A stretch of DNA of 64,000 nucleotides from Rhizobium sp. Root1203 (lineage in GTDB: Bacteria > Pseudomonadota > Alphaproteobacteria > Rhizobiales > Rhizobiaceae), in NCBI RefSeq assembly GCF_001424945.1, contig NZ_LMCW01000001.1, positions 218,025 to 282,024 on the forward strand, given 5' to 3'. A program made the translations under genes and the position numbers. This document shows, piece after piece, positions 51,565 to 61,087 of this stretch (position 1 is the stretch's first letter; each line of letters opens with the position of its first letter). The notes beneath the pieces were generated by a model, which made no database searches, had not been told where the DNA came from, and saw only the letters and a program-made list of their open reading frames with translations.

Positions 51565-51996
51565 ATGAGCGCAATGACCGGTTACGAGATGTTCTGGCCG
51601 ATCGTCGCCCATGTGGCGCTGATCTATGTCCTCTACATGCTGCTGAGCTATCGCCGCCGGAAAATGGTCCAGTCCGGAAAGGTCCGGATCTCGAACTACC
51701 GCGAAAACCGCGATGAGCCGCCGGAAGGCCTGTTCGTCAAGAACTGCATCGCAAACCAGTTCGAACTGCCGGTCCTTTTCTATGCCTGCTGCATTCTTCT
51801 CTACATGACGGAAGCCGACAACCTCGTCGCGGTGATCCTCGCCTGGATATTCGTGGCGCTTCGCTACGCCCAGGCTTTCGTGCATGTCACCAGCAACCGC
51901 ATCCGCTACCGCAGTCCGCTGTTTGCCGCCGGTTACATTGTCCTCGGCGCCATGTGGGTCTGGCTTGCCGTATGGATGGCCTTCCCGAACGGCTGA
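51565..51996 (+). CDS. MAPEG-family membrane protein
   Basis: A 143-aa protein with four transmembrane segments and the MAPEG layout (FWPIVAHVALIYVLYMLLSY, then KNCIANQFELPVLFYACCIL with the NxxE/QFELPVLFY signature, ALRYAQAFVHVTSNRIRYRS). Family members are membrane glutathione transferases or eicosanoid-related enzymes; bacterial ones are poorly known. AAGGAGAAG stands 5 bases upstream of the chosen ATG. Confidence 0.85.
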   Translation: MSAMTGYEMFWPIVAHVALIYVLYMLLSYRRRKMVQSGKVRISNYRENRDEPPEGLFVKNCIANQFELPVLFYACCILLYMTEADNLVAVILAWIFVALRYAQAFVHVTSNRIRYRSPLFAAGYIVLGAMWVWLAVWMAFPNG

Positions 51997-52030
51997 CGTC
52001 TTCGTCAGCACGGCTGACGTCTTCGTCAGC
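51989..52030. repeat. tandem 21-bp duplicate, each copy a hairpin
   Basis: ACGGCTGACGTCTTCGTCAG followed by C occurs twice back to back (51989-52009 and 52010-52030). Each copy contains GCTGACG-TCTT-CGTCAGC. The first copy includes the stop codon of the MAPEG gene. A recent exact duplication that doubled a terminator-like hairpin is the simplest reading. Confidence 0.8.
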
Positions 52031-52118
52031 CTTAAGTAACGCAGTTTTGTTCGTGCGTGACTTCGCTCTGGCCTATCTTCTTTCAGGCAAATGCCTGGGT
52101 AGGGAAGAGGAGGCTGAA

Positions 52119-52994
52119 ATGAACAAGCCCGAAATCACGCAGGCGATGATAAACGCCTACGACGAGTACACGCATCTGACACTCGATCGGCGCAATTTCA
52201 TGGACAAGCTGGCCAAGCTTGCCGGTTCCGCCAGCGCCGCCGCCGCGATTGCGCCGCTGCTTGCCGCGAGCAAGGCGAGCGCCGAGATGGTACCAGCCAG
52301 CGACGAACGGTTGATGGCCAGGGACGTCACATACCCCGGCAGCGGCGGCGAGATGAAGGGCTACCTCGTCGAGCCGAAGAACCCTTCGGGGAAACTCGGC
52401 GCGGTGATCGTCATTCACGAAAACCGTGGCCTCAATCCGCATATTCGCGATGTCGCCCGCCGCATGGCCCTTGAAGGCTTCATCGCGCTTGCGCCGGATT
52501 TCCTGTCGCCCGCCGGCGGCACGCCCGAGAACGAGGATCAGGCGCGAGAGATGTTCGGCAAGCTCGATCCTGCCGTGACCGTGGCCAACGCAGAGGCGAG
52601 CCTTGCCTATGTATCGAAGGTGGAGGATGCAAACGGCAAGGTCGGAGCCATCGGCTTTTGCTGGGGCGGCGGGCTTGTCAACAGCTTCGCGACGAAGTCT
52701 CCCGAGCTGAAGGCGGGCGTTGCCTATTATGGAGCGCAGCCGCCGGCAGCCGAGGTGCCCAACATCAAGGCCGCGTTGATGCTGCACTATGCAGGCCTGG
52801 ACGATCGTATCAATGCCGGCATCGATGCGTACAAGAAAGCGCTCGAGGCGAACGGAAAGGACGTCGAGATCTTCGTCTATGACGGCGTCAACCATGCCTT
52901 CAACAACGACACCTCGGCGGCACGCTACGACAAGAAGGCGGCGGATCTCGCCTGGGGCCGCACGGTCGAGTTCCTGAAGAAGAATCTCTCCTGA
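52119..52994 (+). CDS. dienelactone hydrolase family protein
   Basis: A 291-aa alpha/beta hydrolase. An N-terminal Tat-like or signal-like stretch (LDRRNFMDKLAKLAGSASAA, RR at residues 24-25) precedes the domain. The catalytic Cys lies in IGFCWGGGLVNSFA, Asp in YAGLDDRINAG and His in YDGVNHAFNND, with HENRGLNPHI at the oxyanion side. Family members open lactone rings; here export is likely. GAGGAGG upstream supports the ATG at 52119. Confidence 0.88.
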   Translation: MNKPEITQAMINAYDEYTHLTLDRRNFMDKLAKLAGSASAAAAIAPLLAASKASAEMVPASDERLMARDVTYPGSGGEMKGYLVEPKNPSGKLGAVIVIHENRGLNPHIRDVARRMALEGFIALAPDFLSPAGGTPENEDQAREMFGKLDPAVTVANAEASLAYVSKVEDANGKVGAIGFCWGGGLVNSFATKSPELKAGVAYYGAQPPAAEVPNIKAALMLHYAGLDDRINAGIDAYKKALEANGKDVEIFVYDGVNHAFNNDTSAARYDKKAADLAWGRTVEFLKKNLS

Positions 52995-53900
52995 TCAGGC
53001 CGCCACGGCGTACGGAACGGGGGCGACCGCTATGATCGCCTCCGCCAGCGCCTCCATCTCCTTGCCGCGATGATTGCTCCGCCGCCAGGCGAGGCCAATG
53101 TCGCGCGAGGGCTGGGGTTCGGCAAAAGGCACGATGCGAATCGAGTTGCGGCTGGTCTCGGTGGCGATGGCCATTTCCGGGATCAGCGTCATGCCCATGT
53201 CGTGCGATACCATCTGCAACAGGGTCGCCATCGACGTCGCGCCGAAATTGACGAGGCTGCGCTTGCCGCTGCTGCACACCGCGAGGGCCTGGTCGCGCAG
53301 GCAGTGTCCTTCTTCCAGCAGCAGCAGCCGGTCGACGTCCACCTCGTGCTCGGTCAGCGGCGACATCAGGACGTTGTCGCCGTTTTCGGCCACCGCCATG
53401 AAGAAGCGGTCTGCAAACAGCGGTCGTGTCTGAATGCCCTCGACGTCGAGCGGCAGGGCCGCGATGACGGCATCGAGCTTGCCGGCGGAGAGATCCGCCA
53501 TCAGGCGGTCGGTGACGGCTTCCCTCAATTCGACTTCGACGTTCGGATACGTGGCGCGAAGATGCGGGATGAACTGCGGCACAAGATAGGGCGCGACTGT
53601 CGGAATGATGCCGATGCGGATCAATCCCTCCAGCGTCCCGCCGCCCTTCCTCGCCGTCTGTTCCAAGAGGTCGACCTGGTGAAGGATGGACCGCACATGG
53701 CGAAGCACCTCTTCACCCTTCTGTGTCAGCAAGGTGTTCTGCCGGGTCCGCTCCACAAGTCTGGTGCCGAGATAAGCCTCCATCTCCATGATCTGGGCAG
53801 AGAGTGCCGGCTGGCTGATATGCACCATCTCCGCAGCGCGGCCGAAATGCCGCGTGGTCGCAAGCGCATCGAAATAGCGCATCTGCCGAAAGGTGAGCAT
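52995..53900 (-). CDS. oxyR: OxyR, hydrogen-peroxide-responsive LysR regulator
   Basis: A 301-aa LysR protein with the N-terminal [20 protein letters not shown] and [13 protein letters not shown] helix pair and the two redox cysteines at C200 ([10 protein letters not shown]) and C209 (AVCSSG), the OxyR hallmark (Cys199/Cys208 in Escherichia coli). Peroxide oxidises them to a disulfide and turns OxyR into an activator. It is divergent from katA with a four-part OxyR site between, so katA is a direct target by inference. Confidence 0.95.
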   Translation of the reverse strand: MLTFRQMRYFDALATTRHFGRAAEMVHISQPALSAQIMEMEAYLGTRLVERTRQNTLLTQKGEEVLRHVRSILHQVDLLEQTARKGGGTLEGLIRIGIIPTVAPYLVPQFIPHLRATYPNVEVELREAVTDRLMADLSAGKLDAVIAALPLDVEGIQTRPLFADRFFMAVAENGDNVLMSPLTEHEVDVDRLLLLEEGHCLRDQALAVCSSGKRSLVNFGATSMATLLQMVSHDMGMTLIPEMAIATETSRNSIRIVPFAEPQPSRDIGLAWRRSNHRGKEMEALAEAIIAVAPVPYAVAA

Positions 53901-53914
53901 GATAAGTTTTTCCG

Positions 53915-53951
53915 ATTGAAGTTCGCAATAAATACGATTGGAAATTATCGT
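53915..53951. promoter_or_regulatory. OxyR binding site between oxyR and katA
   Basis: The tetrads ATTG (53915), CAAT (53926), ATTG (53937) and TCGT (53948) are spaced by exactly 7 bases each, the spacing of the OxyR consensus ATAG-N7-CTAT-N7-ATAG-N7-CTAT. The first three fit the dyad, the last poorly. It lies 15 bases from the oxyR start and about 70 bases before katA. Confidence 0.65.
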
Positions 53952-54023
53952 AGGTCAATGGGACAACTGCAATGCCGAAAGCCGAGGAGGTTTTCCGAAC
54001 GCATTTCCACGAAGGAGGATTTC

Positions 54024-55520
54024 ATGTCCGATCGCCCGACTATGACGACGACGGCTGGCTCGCCGGTCCCTGACAATCAGAACTCCGTCACCGCAGGTCC
54101 GCGCGGCGGCGTCATGCTGCAGGATTACCAGCTGCTTGAGAAGCTGGCGCACCAGAACCGCGAGCGCATTCCCGAACGCGTCGTCCATGCCAAGGGTTGG
54201 GGTGCATTCGGCACGCTGACGATCACGGGCGATATTTCCAGGTACACCAAGGCAAGCTGTCTTCAGCAGGGCGCCGTGACTCCCATGCTCGCCCGCTTCT
54301 CCACCGTTGCCGGTGAAATGGGCGCTGCCGACGCCGAGCGCGACGTTCGTGGCTTCGCGCTGAAATTCTACACCGAGAACGGCAACTGGGATCTTGTCGG
54401 CAACAACACGCCGGTGTTCTTCGTACGCGATCCCCTGAAATTCCCCGATTTTATCCACACCCAGAAGCGCCATCCGAAGACCAACCTTCGCTCGGCAACC
54501 GCGATGTGGGACTTCTGGTCGCTGTCGCCGGAAAGCCTGCATCAGGTCACCATCCTGATGTCGGATCGCGGCCTGCCCATCGACCCGATGCACATGAACG
54601 GTTACGGCTCGCATACCTACTCGTTCTGGAACGATGCCGGCGAGCGTTATTGGGTGAAGTTCCATTTCAAGACGCAGCAGGGCCACAAGCACTACACCAA
54701 TGCCGAAGGCGAGAACCTGATCGGCAAGACCCGCGAAAGCTACCAGGAAGCCCTGTTCGGCGGCATCGAGAAGGGGGAATTCCCGCGCTGGAAGGTGCAG
54801 GTCCAGATCATGACGGAAGCCCAGGCCGAAACAACGTCCTACAATCCGTTCGATCTCACCAAGGTCTGGCCTCACAGTGAATTCCCGCCGATCGACATCG
54901 GCGTGATGGAACTGAACCGCAATGCCGAAAACTACTTCGCCGAAATCGAGCAGGCCGCCTTCTCGCCGTCGAACATCGTCCCCGGCATCGGCCACTCGCC
55001 GGACAAGATGCTCCAGGCACGGGTGTTCTCCTACGCCGATGCACACCGCTATCGCCTTGGCACGCACTACGAGAACATCCCGGTCAACCAGCCGAAATGC
55101 CCGGTTCATCACTATCACCGCGATGGCCAGATGAACACGTATGGCGGCATCCGCACGGGCAATCCCGATGCCTACTACGAGCCGAACACCGTCAACGGCA
55201 GCCCCTTCGAGGATGCATCCGCCAAGGAGCCGCCACTGAAGGTCGATGGTGACGTTGCCCGCTACAATCATCGCGACGGCAACGACGACTACGGTCAGGT
55301 GCGGGCGCTGTTCAATCTGTTCGATACCGAGCAGAAGGGCCGCCTGTTCTCCAACGTCGCGGCGGCGATGGGCGGCGTACCGGGCGCGATCGTCGAGCGC
55401 CAGCTCGCACACTTCAAGCTGGTCCACCCGGACTATGAATCGGGGGTTCGTGCGGCACTCGAGAAGCTGCACGGCTACAAGGTCGATACGATCAGCGCAC
55501 AGCCGGCCGCCGCCGAGTAG
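54024..55520 (+). CDS. katA: catalase KatA, small-subunit monofunctional haem catalase
   Basis: A 498-aa clade-3-size catalase. Distal His55 ([13 protein letters not shown]), catalytic Asn in [15 protein letters not shown] (residues 127-128) and the proximal haem ligand Tyr337 in [14 protein letters not shown] are all present. It decomposes hydrogen peroxide in the cytoplasm. GAAGGAGG stands 6 bases before the ATG. It is divergent from oxyR, and a 9-bp terminator follows. Confidence 0.97.
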   Translation: MSDRPTMTTTAGSPVPDNQNSVTAGPRGGVMLQDYQLLEKLAHQNRERIPERVVHAKGWGAFGTLTITGDISRYTKASCLQQGAVTPMLARFSTVAGEMGAADAERDVRGFALKFYTENGNWDLVGNNTPVFFVRDPLKFPDFIHTQKRHPKTNLRSATAMWDFWSLSPESLHQVTILMSDRGLPIDPMHMNGYGSHTYSFWNDAGERYWVKFHFKTQQGHKHYTNAEGENLIGKTRESYQEALFGGIEKGEFPRWKVQVQIMTEAQAETTSYNPFDLTKVWPHSEFPPIDIGVMELNRNAENYFAEIEQAAFSPSNIVPGIGHSPDKMLQARVFSYADAHRYRLGTHYENIPVNQPKCPVHHYHRDGQMNTYGGIRTGNPDAYYEPNTVNGSPFEDASAKEPPLKVDGDVARYNHRDGNDDYGQVRALFNLFDTEQKGRLFSNVAAAMGGVPGAIVERQLAHFKLVHPDYESGVRAALEKLHGYKVDTISAQPAAAE

Positions 55521-55541
55521 GCCCACCATCTGAGAACGACC

Positions 55542-55577
55542 AAATCGGGGTGTATCGCCCCGATTTGTATATGCTTT
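55542..55577 (+). terminator. terminator of katA
   Basis: AAATCGGGG and CCCCGATTT form a perfect 9-bp stem with a 7-base loop 22 bases after katA; GTATATGCTTTTTG follows. Confidence 0.8.
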
Positions 55578-55686
55578 TTGCAACCGTTAAAATCCGACCG
55601 TTATCGTTTACCCACCATGAAGACCTGCATGTCATATCGGCCAAAAGCACCGATTTGAATGCAAATAAAGGTGGATGGGGAACGAC

Positions 55687-56319
55687 ATGAACGTCGCAGG
55701 TTTGGATCGCATTGGCCTTCGCAGGAAGCCGAAGCAGGAACGCAGTATCCAGAGATTGGATCTCATTTTATCCGCTGCGGCGGGGCTGATTGCCGAAAAG
55801 GGCGTCAACGCCATGCGCATGACCGAACTGGCCGTCGCGGCCAGGGTTCCCATCGGCTCGGTCTATCAGTATTTCCCGGAAAAGGCTGCGATCGTCAAAG
55901 CCCTGTTCGATCGGTATGCTTCCGCCATCCAGTCGAGAATAGCGGAAGCCTTTGCGTCCGTTCAGTCCGTCGAGCACGCGCTCGACGTGCTCGCGGCAAC
56001 GATCGATTGGCACTATGACGATTGCCGCAGCGACGCCACCTATCTCGGCATCTGGATGGGGACGGAGACAGATCAGGACCTGCTGCAGCTGAATATCGAA
56101 CACAGCACCCGAATTGCCGACATTTTCCACGATACGGTGCGGCGCGTTGCGCCGGACCTGATCGATGTCGACATGCAGGCGCGCACCTACCTCTTCAGTC
56201 ACCTGATCGGTGCATCGATCCGCCTTGCGGTCGTCAGCGAGGCTTCGCTGGCCAAGCGCATTCTGAGCGAGTGGAAAGCCATCGTCCGCTCGTCGTTCTT
56301 CTCGACGGCAGCTGCCTGA
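55687..56319 (+). CDS. TetR-family transcriptional regulator
   Basis: A 210-aa regulator with the TetR N-terminal HTH (LDLILSAAAGLIAEKGVNAM, RMTELAVAARVPIGSVYQYF) and a variable ligand domain with an uncharacterised C-terminal part. I start at 55687, where GGGGA stands 5 bases upstream; an ATG at 55675 is too close to its ribosome site. Its target cannot be told; the gene is isolated between katA and a LysR gene on the opposite strand. Confidence 0.85.
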   Translation: MNVAGLDRIGLRRKPKQERSIQRLDLILSAAAGLIAEKGVNAMRMTELAVAARVPIGSVYQYFPEKAAIVKALFDRYASAIQSRIAEAFASVQSVEHALDVLAATIDWHYDDCRSDATYLGIWMGTETDQDLLQLNIEHSTRIADIFHDTVRRVAPDLIDVDMQARTYLFSHLIGASIRLAVVSEASLAKRILSEWKAIVRSSFFSTAAA

Positions 56320-56322
56320 AAC

Positions 56323-57279
56323 TTACCAGCTGGTCACCGTATTCGCGACCTTCAGCCGGGGCTGTCCCCGGCCATAGGCGTTTTTCAGGTCGGCTTCGAG
56401 ATTGTCGTCGACAACAGCAGGCGTGATGTTGTCGAGGCATGCGGTGATGTGCGCCGTGATCGCGTTCATCAGCGATATCGAAACGCCCGGCCGCTTCATG
56501 ATGCCGATCTGAACCGGGGGCAGGGCAGGGAAGCCGTCCGCCTGGCTCAGCACTTTCATCCCGGTGCGCAGTGCCGATTCCGGCATGACGGATACGGCCA
56601 TCCCGGCGAGAACCGCAGCAGCGACGACCGTGCAGGACCAGCTGGTGAACAGGATCTGATGCTCGCGGCCAACCGCATCGAGCGCCGAGCAGGCGAGCTG
56701 GCGCCACTGGCAGTCGCGACGGCCCACCGCAAGCGGCACCGGCGCGTCGTCGCGGATCGGATGGTTGGCAGAGCCGACCCAGCAGAGCGGCTCCGTCCGC
56801 ACCACGTCGGACATGCGCTCGCGCGGATTGTGCGTCACCAGCGCGATATCGAGCTCGCCGCGATGCATGCGCTCGGCAAGGTCCACCGAAGGTTCGCAGA
56901 CGATATAGAGCTCCACGTTCGGATGCGTCTTGGCGAAGCGCCCGATGATCTCCGGCATATAGCGGTCGGCATAGTCGTCCGGTGTGCCGATACGCAGCAT
57001 GCCCTCGAGGCGGTTGTCGTCGAAGGCCGCGATCGCCTCGTTGTTGAGGCGGATGATGCGCCGCGCGTAGTTGAGCAGCTTTTCACCCTCGACCGTCAGC
57101 CTGTTGCCGCGCCCGTCCTTGATGAACAACTGCTTGCCGACACGCTCTTCAAGCCGTCGCATCTGCATGGAGACGGCCGACTGTGTCTTGTAGACCCGGT
57201 CGGCGGCCTTGGTGAAGCTGCCGGAGTCGACAATTGCGATGAAGGTCTGCAACTGGTCAATATCAAGAGGCGCGGCCAT
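56323..57279 (-). CDS. LysR-family regulator (LrhA-like branch)
   Basis: A 318-aa regulator with N-terminal DIDQLQTFIAIVDSGSFTKA and KTQSAVSMQMRRLEERVGKQ winged helix and a LysR effector domain (LRIGTPDDYADRYMPEIIGR; VVAAAVLAGMAVSVMPESAL). The DDYADRYMPE wording is typical of the LrhA-like subgroup. It is divergent from a DUF1127 gene. The C-terminal tail (ADLKNAYGRGQPRLKVAN) is longer than usual. Confidence 0.9.
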   Translation of the reverse strand: MAAPLDIDQLQTFIAIVDSGSFTKAADRVYKTQSAVSMQMRRLEERVGKQLFIKDGRGNRLTVEGEKLLNYARRIIRLNNEAIAAFDDNRLEGMLRIGTPDDYADRYMPEIIGRFAKTHPNVELYIVCEPSVDLAERMHRGELDIALVTHNPRERMSDVVRTEPLCWVGSANHPIRDDAPVPLAVGRRDCQWRQLACSALDAVGREHQILFTSWSCTVVAAAVLAGMAVSVMPESALRTGMKVLSQADGFPALPPVQIGIMKRPGVSISLMNAITAHITACLDNITPAVVDDNLEADLKNAYGRGQPRLKVANTVTSW

Positions 57280-57301
57280 GATCTCACCTATAACGATCTC
57301 T

Positions 57302-57316
57302 GATGATAATCATTAG
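57302..57316. promoter_or_regulatory. palindrome between LysR and DUF1127 genes
   Basis: ATGAT-A-ATCAT, within TGATGATAATCATTA, lies just upstream of the LysR start and about 165 bases before the DUF1127 gene. It fits the T-N11-A plan of LysR operators. Confidence 0.4.
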
Positions 57317-57481
57317 AAACATTCGTTGGACTGATCAATAGGGGTTTGGCATCTTCGGGATGCAAATCAAGCAAAGTGATGGACAGACACCCTGACTGTC
57401 CGCCCCGATTTCAGCCTGACTTCTTCCCGATTGACCTCGCGGGAGGGGTGGGTTGTTGCGCGCCCATGAAAGGATCGTCCC

Positions 57482-57781
57482 ATGCGCACGACAGACCGGA
57501 TATTGGAACTCGACTGCAGCCAGACCACGATGACGTTTTCCCGGCGTCTCGCAAACGGCATTGCAACGCTGGCATCCGTACTGCGCGTGTTCCGCAATCG
57601 TATGGAGATCAATCGGCTGCACGAACTCGACGACAATCAATTGAAGGATATCGGTCTCAGCAGGGCCGATCTGACCTCGGCGTTTCTGGCGTCGACCTTC
57701 TTTGAGGACCCGTCGGACCACCTGACGCGTACCGTGGGCAATCGCGGACGCAATTCGAATTCCCGGTCCCACCAGGAGTAG
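57482..57781 (+). CDS. DUF1127 protein
   Basis: A 99-aa small basic protein with the DUF1127 signature in its middle: FRNRMEINRLHELDDNQLKD, then IGLSRADLTSAFL. DUF1127 proteins in rhizobia and relatives are RNA-binding-like or regulatory and often act in metabolism or stress; most are under 50 aa, so this one has extra N- and C-terminal parts. AAGGA precedes the ATG. A terminator follows. Confidence 0.85.
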   Translation: MRTTDRILELDCSQTTMTFSRRLANGIATLASVLRVFRNRMEINRLHELDDNQLKDIGLSRADLTSAFLASTFFEDPSDHLTRTVGNRGRNSNSRSHQE

Positions 57782-57831
57782 GGCCGGCCCAGTTTTCCCC
57801 GCAGGGTGATAGCCAATAGCCCTGCCTCTTG

Positions 57832-57869
57832 CCCGGTGACCGGCCTCCCAGCCGTCTCCGGGTTTTTTT
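57832..57869 (+). terminator. terminator of the DUF1127 gene
   Basis: CCCGG...CCGGC and GCCG...CCGGG pair with a small bulge and a T-T mismatch around CTCCCA and are followed by seven T residues, 50 bases after the DUF1127 stop. Confidence 0.75.
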
Positions 57870-58731
57870 ATGCCTTTGGAGGAGGGGCCGCAGGCGCCTT
57901 CGGCATATAGGTCTCGAAGATCGCTTCCATGTTCTTCTGATAGTTCTTCTGCACTTCGAGGCCGCTGTCGAACATCGTGTTCAGCATGTCCATGTAACCT
58001 TCGGTCGCAGCCTTCGCCTCCTCTTTCGGCGGCTCGGCAGGCTCCGGCGCGACGGGCTTTCCGAGGTTGCCCATCATTTCCTGGAATGCCTTTGCGAACG
58101 GATTGTCGAGGAACGGGTTCGCGGCCGGCTTCGCGGGCTCCGCCTTCGGTGCGCTGAACATCAGCTGCATGGCCTGCGTGAATGGGTTGTCGAAGATGCT
58201 GGGCTCGGGAGCGGTATTGTGCTTGGGGGCGAAGCCGGTGCTCTCCAGCCATTTCTGGATGGTTTCGCCCATCGCGGTATTCACGAACGGGTTCACCGGG
58301 GCGCTCATCTGGCCCATCGACTGCTTGAACAGGCCGCCCATCAGCGTCCCTGCCATGACGGGCAGCATCTGCTTGTAGATTTCCTGGCCGATCCCGGTCA
58401 TCTGGGCTGCCTGCGCGGCGACCGCGCGGGAAACCTCCTTGGAGCCGAAAAGCTGCGCAAGAATGTTGTTGCCGTCGGAAATGCCCTGCGGCGTGAAGGC
58501 GCGGCCCATGTCCTCGAAATACGTCGCATAGTTGCCCGACGAAACCGCCTGCATCAGCCCCATGAAGTCGTAGGGATTGCTGGTGCTGCGCCTCAATCCG
58601 GCGGAAAAGGCCGGCATCAGGGCAGCCATCGCCTTCGTCGCCTGCTCCTGCGCAAGGTTGAACTGCTTGGAGACGGCATCCATCGCCGCGCCGTTCTGCG
58701 CCTGCATCATCATGTCGAAGAGTGGCAGCAT
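57868..58731 (-). CDS. DUF937 domain protein
   Basis: A 287-aa protein. Residues about 1-165 carry the helical DUF937 region (LPLFDMMMQAQNGAAMDAVS, QFNLAQEQATKAMAALMPAF, GGLFKQSMGQM); the C-terminal third is rich in Pro, Ala, Glu and Asn-Pro-Phe motifs (NPFVNTAMGE, NPFTQAMQLM, NPFLDNPFAK) and looks partly disordered. It is probably cytoplasmic; function unknown. The ATG at 58731 follows AAGGGA. A 22-residue upstream extension has no site. Confidence 0.72.
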   Translation of the reverse strand: MLPLFDMMMQAQNGAAMDAVSKQFNLAQEQATKAMAALMPAFSAGLRRSTSNPYDFMGLMQAVSSGNYATYFEDMGRAFTPQGISDGNNILAQLFGSKEVSRAVAAQAAQMTGIGQEIYKQMLPVMAGTLMGGLFKQSMGQMSAPVNPFVNTAMGETIQKWLESTGFAPKHNTAPEPSIFDNPFTQAMQLMFSAPKAEPAKPAANPFLDNPFAKAFQEMMGNLGKPVAPEPAEPPKEEAKAATEGYMDMLNTMFDSGLEVQKNYQKNMEAIFETYMPKAPAAPPPKA

Positions 58732-58817
58732 GGAAATCCCTTTCCCCGGTTCGCGACGCATTATCCTGTCACTATAGCCGGAAAAAGGGTTGGGCAAACC
58801 GCTTTTTGCAGAAGGGG

Positions 58818-60191
58818 TTAGTATTGATACTCGTCGAACACCGGTTCCACGGAACCGCCCCAGCGGCCGTGATAGAGCGCCAGCAGATCTTCGGCGAGCG
58901 TCGCCTTCTTCGCCATGACTTCATCGAGCGGGGAAAGGAAGATCGTCTCGTCCTGGCCTTCCTTGTTGAGCTTGCCGCGCGCCTTCAGGCCGGCCTTGGA
59001 AACGGCAATGACTTCGCGTGCCGTCTCGTAGAGTGCATGGCCGCGGAACTTCGCCTTCAGACCTTCCGCCGGAACGGCGTTGCGCAGCGCATCAACCTCG
59101 TCGAACGTCCAGTCCTTGGTCAGCATGTCTGCCGCCTCGAGCGCCGCGTCGTCGTAGAGGAGGCCGACCCAGAACGCCGGCAGCCCGCAGATGCGCCGCC
59201 ACGGACCACCGTCCGCACCGCGCATCTCCAGGAAGCGCTTCAGCCGCACATCGGGAAACAGCGTCGAGAGATGGTTCGTCCAGTCGCCCATCGTCGGCTC
59301 CCAGGCGGCAACCTCGCCCTTCAGCGCACCGTTCATGAACTGGCGGAAGGTGACGTGAGTACAGTCATGGTAGCGGCTGTCACGGACGATGAAGTACATC
59401 GGCACGTCGAGCGCCCATTCGACATAGTCACGGAAGCCGAAATCGTCGCGGAACGTGAAGTCGAGCAGGCCGGAACGACGGTTGTCGGTATCGCGCCAGA
59501 TATCGCCGCGCCAGGAGAGCAGGCCGTTGAGCTTGCCCTCGGTGAACGGGGAGGAGGCAAATAGCGCTGTCGCGAGAGACTGCAGCTTCATAGACACGCG
59601 CATCTTCTTGCGCATGTCCGCTTCCGAGGAGAAGTCGAGATTCACCTGGATCGTGCAGGTGCGGTACATCATGTCGAGGCCCTTGGTGCCGACCTTCGGC
59701 ATGTAGCGGGTCATGATCTCGTAGCGGGACTTCGGCATGACCGGCGTCTCGGCGAGCGTCCACTTCGGGCTGCCGCCGATGCCGAGGAAACGGATTCCCA
59801 TCGGCTCGGCGATTTCGCGGAGGGTTGCCAGATGCGTATTCGATTCCTTGCAGGTCTCGTGGATCGTTTCCAGCGGCGCGCCCGAAAGTTCGAACTGACC
59901 GCCGGGCTCGATCGAGATCGCGCCCATGCCGTTTGGCGCGCCAAGCCCGATGATATTGTCTCCGTCGAGGATCGGATCCCAGCCGCTCTTCTGCTGCAGG
60001 CCCTTCAACAGGCCCGAGATGCTGCTTTCGCCGAAGTAGGGAACCGGGCTGTTGTCGGTCCGGAAGAAGGCAAATTTCTCGTGCTCCGTACCGATACGGA
60101 AATTTTCCTTGGGCTTGTTGCCCGCAGCAAGATAATCGGTCAGCTCCTGAACCGAAGAGAGCGGCGTCTGGTCGGTGGTGTCGCGAGCCAT
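58818..60191 (-). CDS. gshA: glutamate-cysteine ligase (plant/alphaproteobacterial type)
   Basis: A 457-aa enzyme of the type-3 GCL class, first step of glutathione synthesis. Substrate/ATP-site segments include FRIGTEHEKFAFF, GANGMGAI-like GAPNGMGAISIEPGGQFELS (20 residues), NLDFSSEADMRKKMRVSM, RSGLLDFTFRDDFGFRDYVE and FLEMRGADGGPWRRICGLPA. This class is typical of alphaproteobacteria and plants, unlike Escherichia coli GshA. It stands 146 bp downstream of rsmE on the same strand. Confidence 0.95.
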   Translation of the reverse strand: MARDTTDQTPLSSVQELTDYLAAGNKPKENFRIGTEHEKFAFFRTDNSPVPYFGESSISGLLKGLQQKSGWDPILDGDNIIGLGAPNGMGAISIEPGGQFELSGAPLETIHETCKESNTHLATLREIAEPMGIRFLGIGGSPKWTLAETPVMPKSRYEIMTRYMPKVGTKGLDMMYRTCTIQVNLDFSSEADMRKKMRVSMKLQSLATALFASSPFTEGKLNGLLSWRGDIWRDTDNRRSGLLDFTFRDDFGFRDYVEWALDVPMYFIVRDSRYHDCTHVTFRQFMNGALKGEVAAWEPTMGDWTNHLSTLFPDVRLKRFLEMRGADGGPWRRICGLPAFWVGLLYDDAALEAADMLTKDWTFDEVDALRNAVPAEGLKAKFRGHALYETAREVIAVSKAGLKARGKLNKEGQDETIFLSPLDEVMAKKATLAEDLLALYHGRWGGSVEPVFDEYQY

Positions 60192-60337
60192 GCAAGTAAC
60201 CTGTATTTGGGAAGCGCCCGGGGGGAGCGGACATTGGAAGGGTGATTAGGACCGCTGGCAGGTATGTTGCAAGTCAAAATGTTTCAACGGCTCATCAAAA
60301 AAATAGCCAACTTAGTCGCGACGAACCTTCGCCAGGG

Positions 60338-61075
60338 TCAATTCCAGTCGCCGATCGCGGCCTGGATCACCGCCATGGCCGCAACGGCGGCCGTATCCGC
60401 ACGCAGGATCCGCGGGCCGAGCGGAATTGCGGTCACAAAGTCGAGACCGCGCAGGCGCAAGCGTTCCTCCTCGGAAAACCCGCCCTCCGGTCCCACGAAC
60501 AATGCAAGCTTGCGCTCGGTGATCTTCGAGAGCAGCGGCAGCGGGTTCTGCCCGGCATCGCCTTCGTCGCAATAAATGATCCGCCGCTCAGGCGACCAGC
60601 CGTCGAGCAGATCGAACAGCCTTACCGGCTCTGCGACCGCGGGTATCCCGAGGATGCCGCATTGCTCGGCGGCTTCGATGGCGTTGGCCTTGAGCTTGTC
60701 GAGGTTTGTGATCTTGCCTTGCACATGCTGCGTCAGCACCGGCTGCAACGCACCGGCGCCCATCTCGACGGCCTTCTGCACGAGATAATCGAGCCGCCCC
60801 ACCTTCAGCGGCGCAAACAGGTAGTGCAGATCCGAGGCGCCAGGCTGCGGCCGCGTTTGCTCCTCGGCGACAAGCAGGATGCGCTTGCGGGTCGGAAAGG
60901 AGAGGCGGGCCTTCCATTCGCCGTCGCGGCCGTTGAAGACGAGCATCTCGGCACCATCAGGCATCCGCAGCACGTTTGCGAGATAGTTGAACTGGTCCGC
61001 GGTGGCCTCGACAGCTTCCCCTGCGGCGAGAGGCGCGTCGACGAACAGGCGTTGCATCCGGAAATTGGCACGCAT
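60338..61075 (-). CDS. rsmE: 16S rRNA m3U1498 methyltransferase RsmE
   Basis: A 245-aa SPOUT methyltransferase that makes m3U1498 in 16S rRNA. A PUA-like N-terminus ([28 protein letters not shown]-like [20 protein letters not shown]) precedes the knot: [20 protein letters not shown] and [20 protein letters not shown]. It lies 12 bases after the phosphate permease gene and probably shares its transcript. Confidence 0.95.
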   Translation of the reverse strand: MRANFRMQRLFVDAPLAAGEAVEATADQFNYLANVLRMPDGAEMLVFNGRDGEWKARLSFPTRKRILLVAEEQTRPQPGASDLHYLFAPLKVGRLDYLVQKAVEMGAGALQPVLTQHVQGKITNLDKLKANAIEAAEQCGILGIPAVAEPVRLFDLLDGWSPERRIIYCDEGDAGQNPLPLLSKITERKLALFVGPEGGFSEEERLRLRGLDFVTAIPLGPRILRADTAAVAAMAVIQAAIGDWN

Positions 61076-61087
61076 CGAGAGTCCTGC

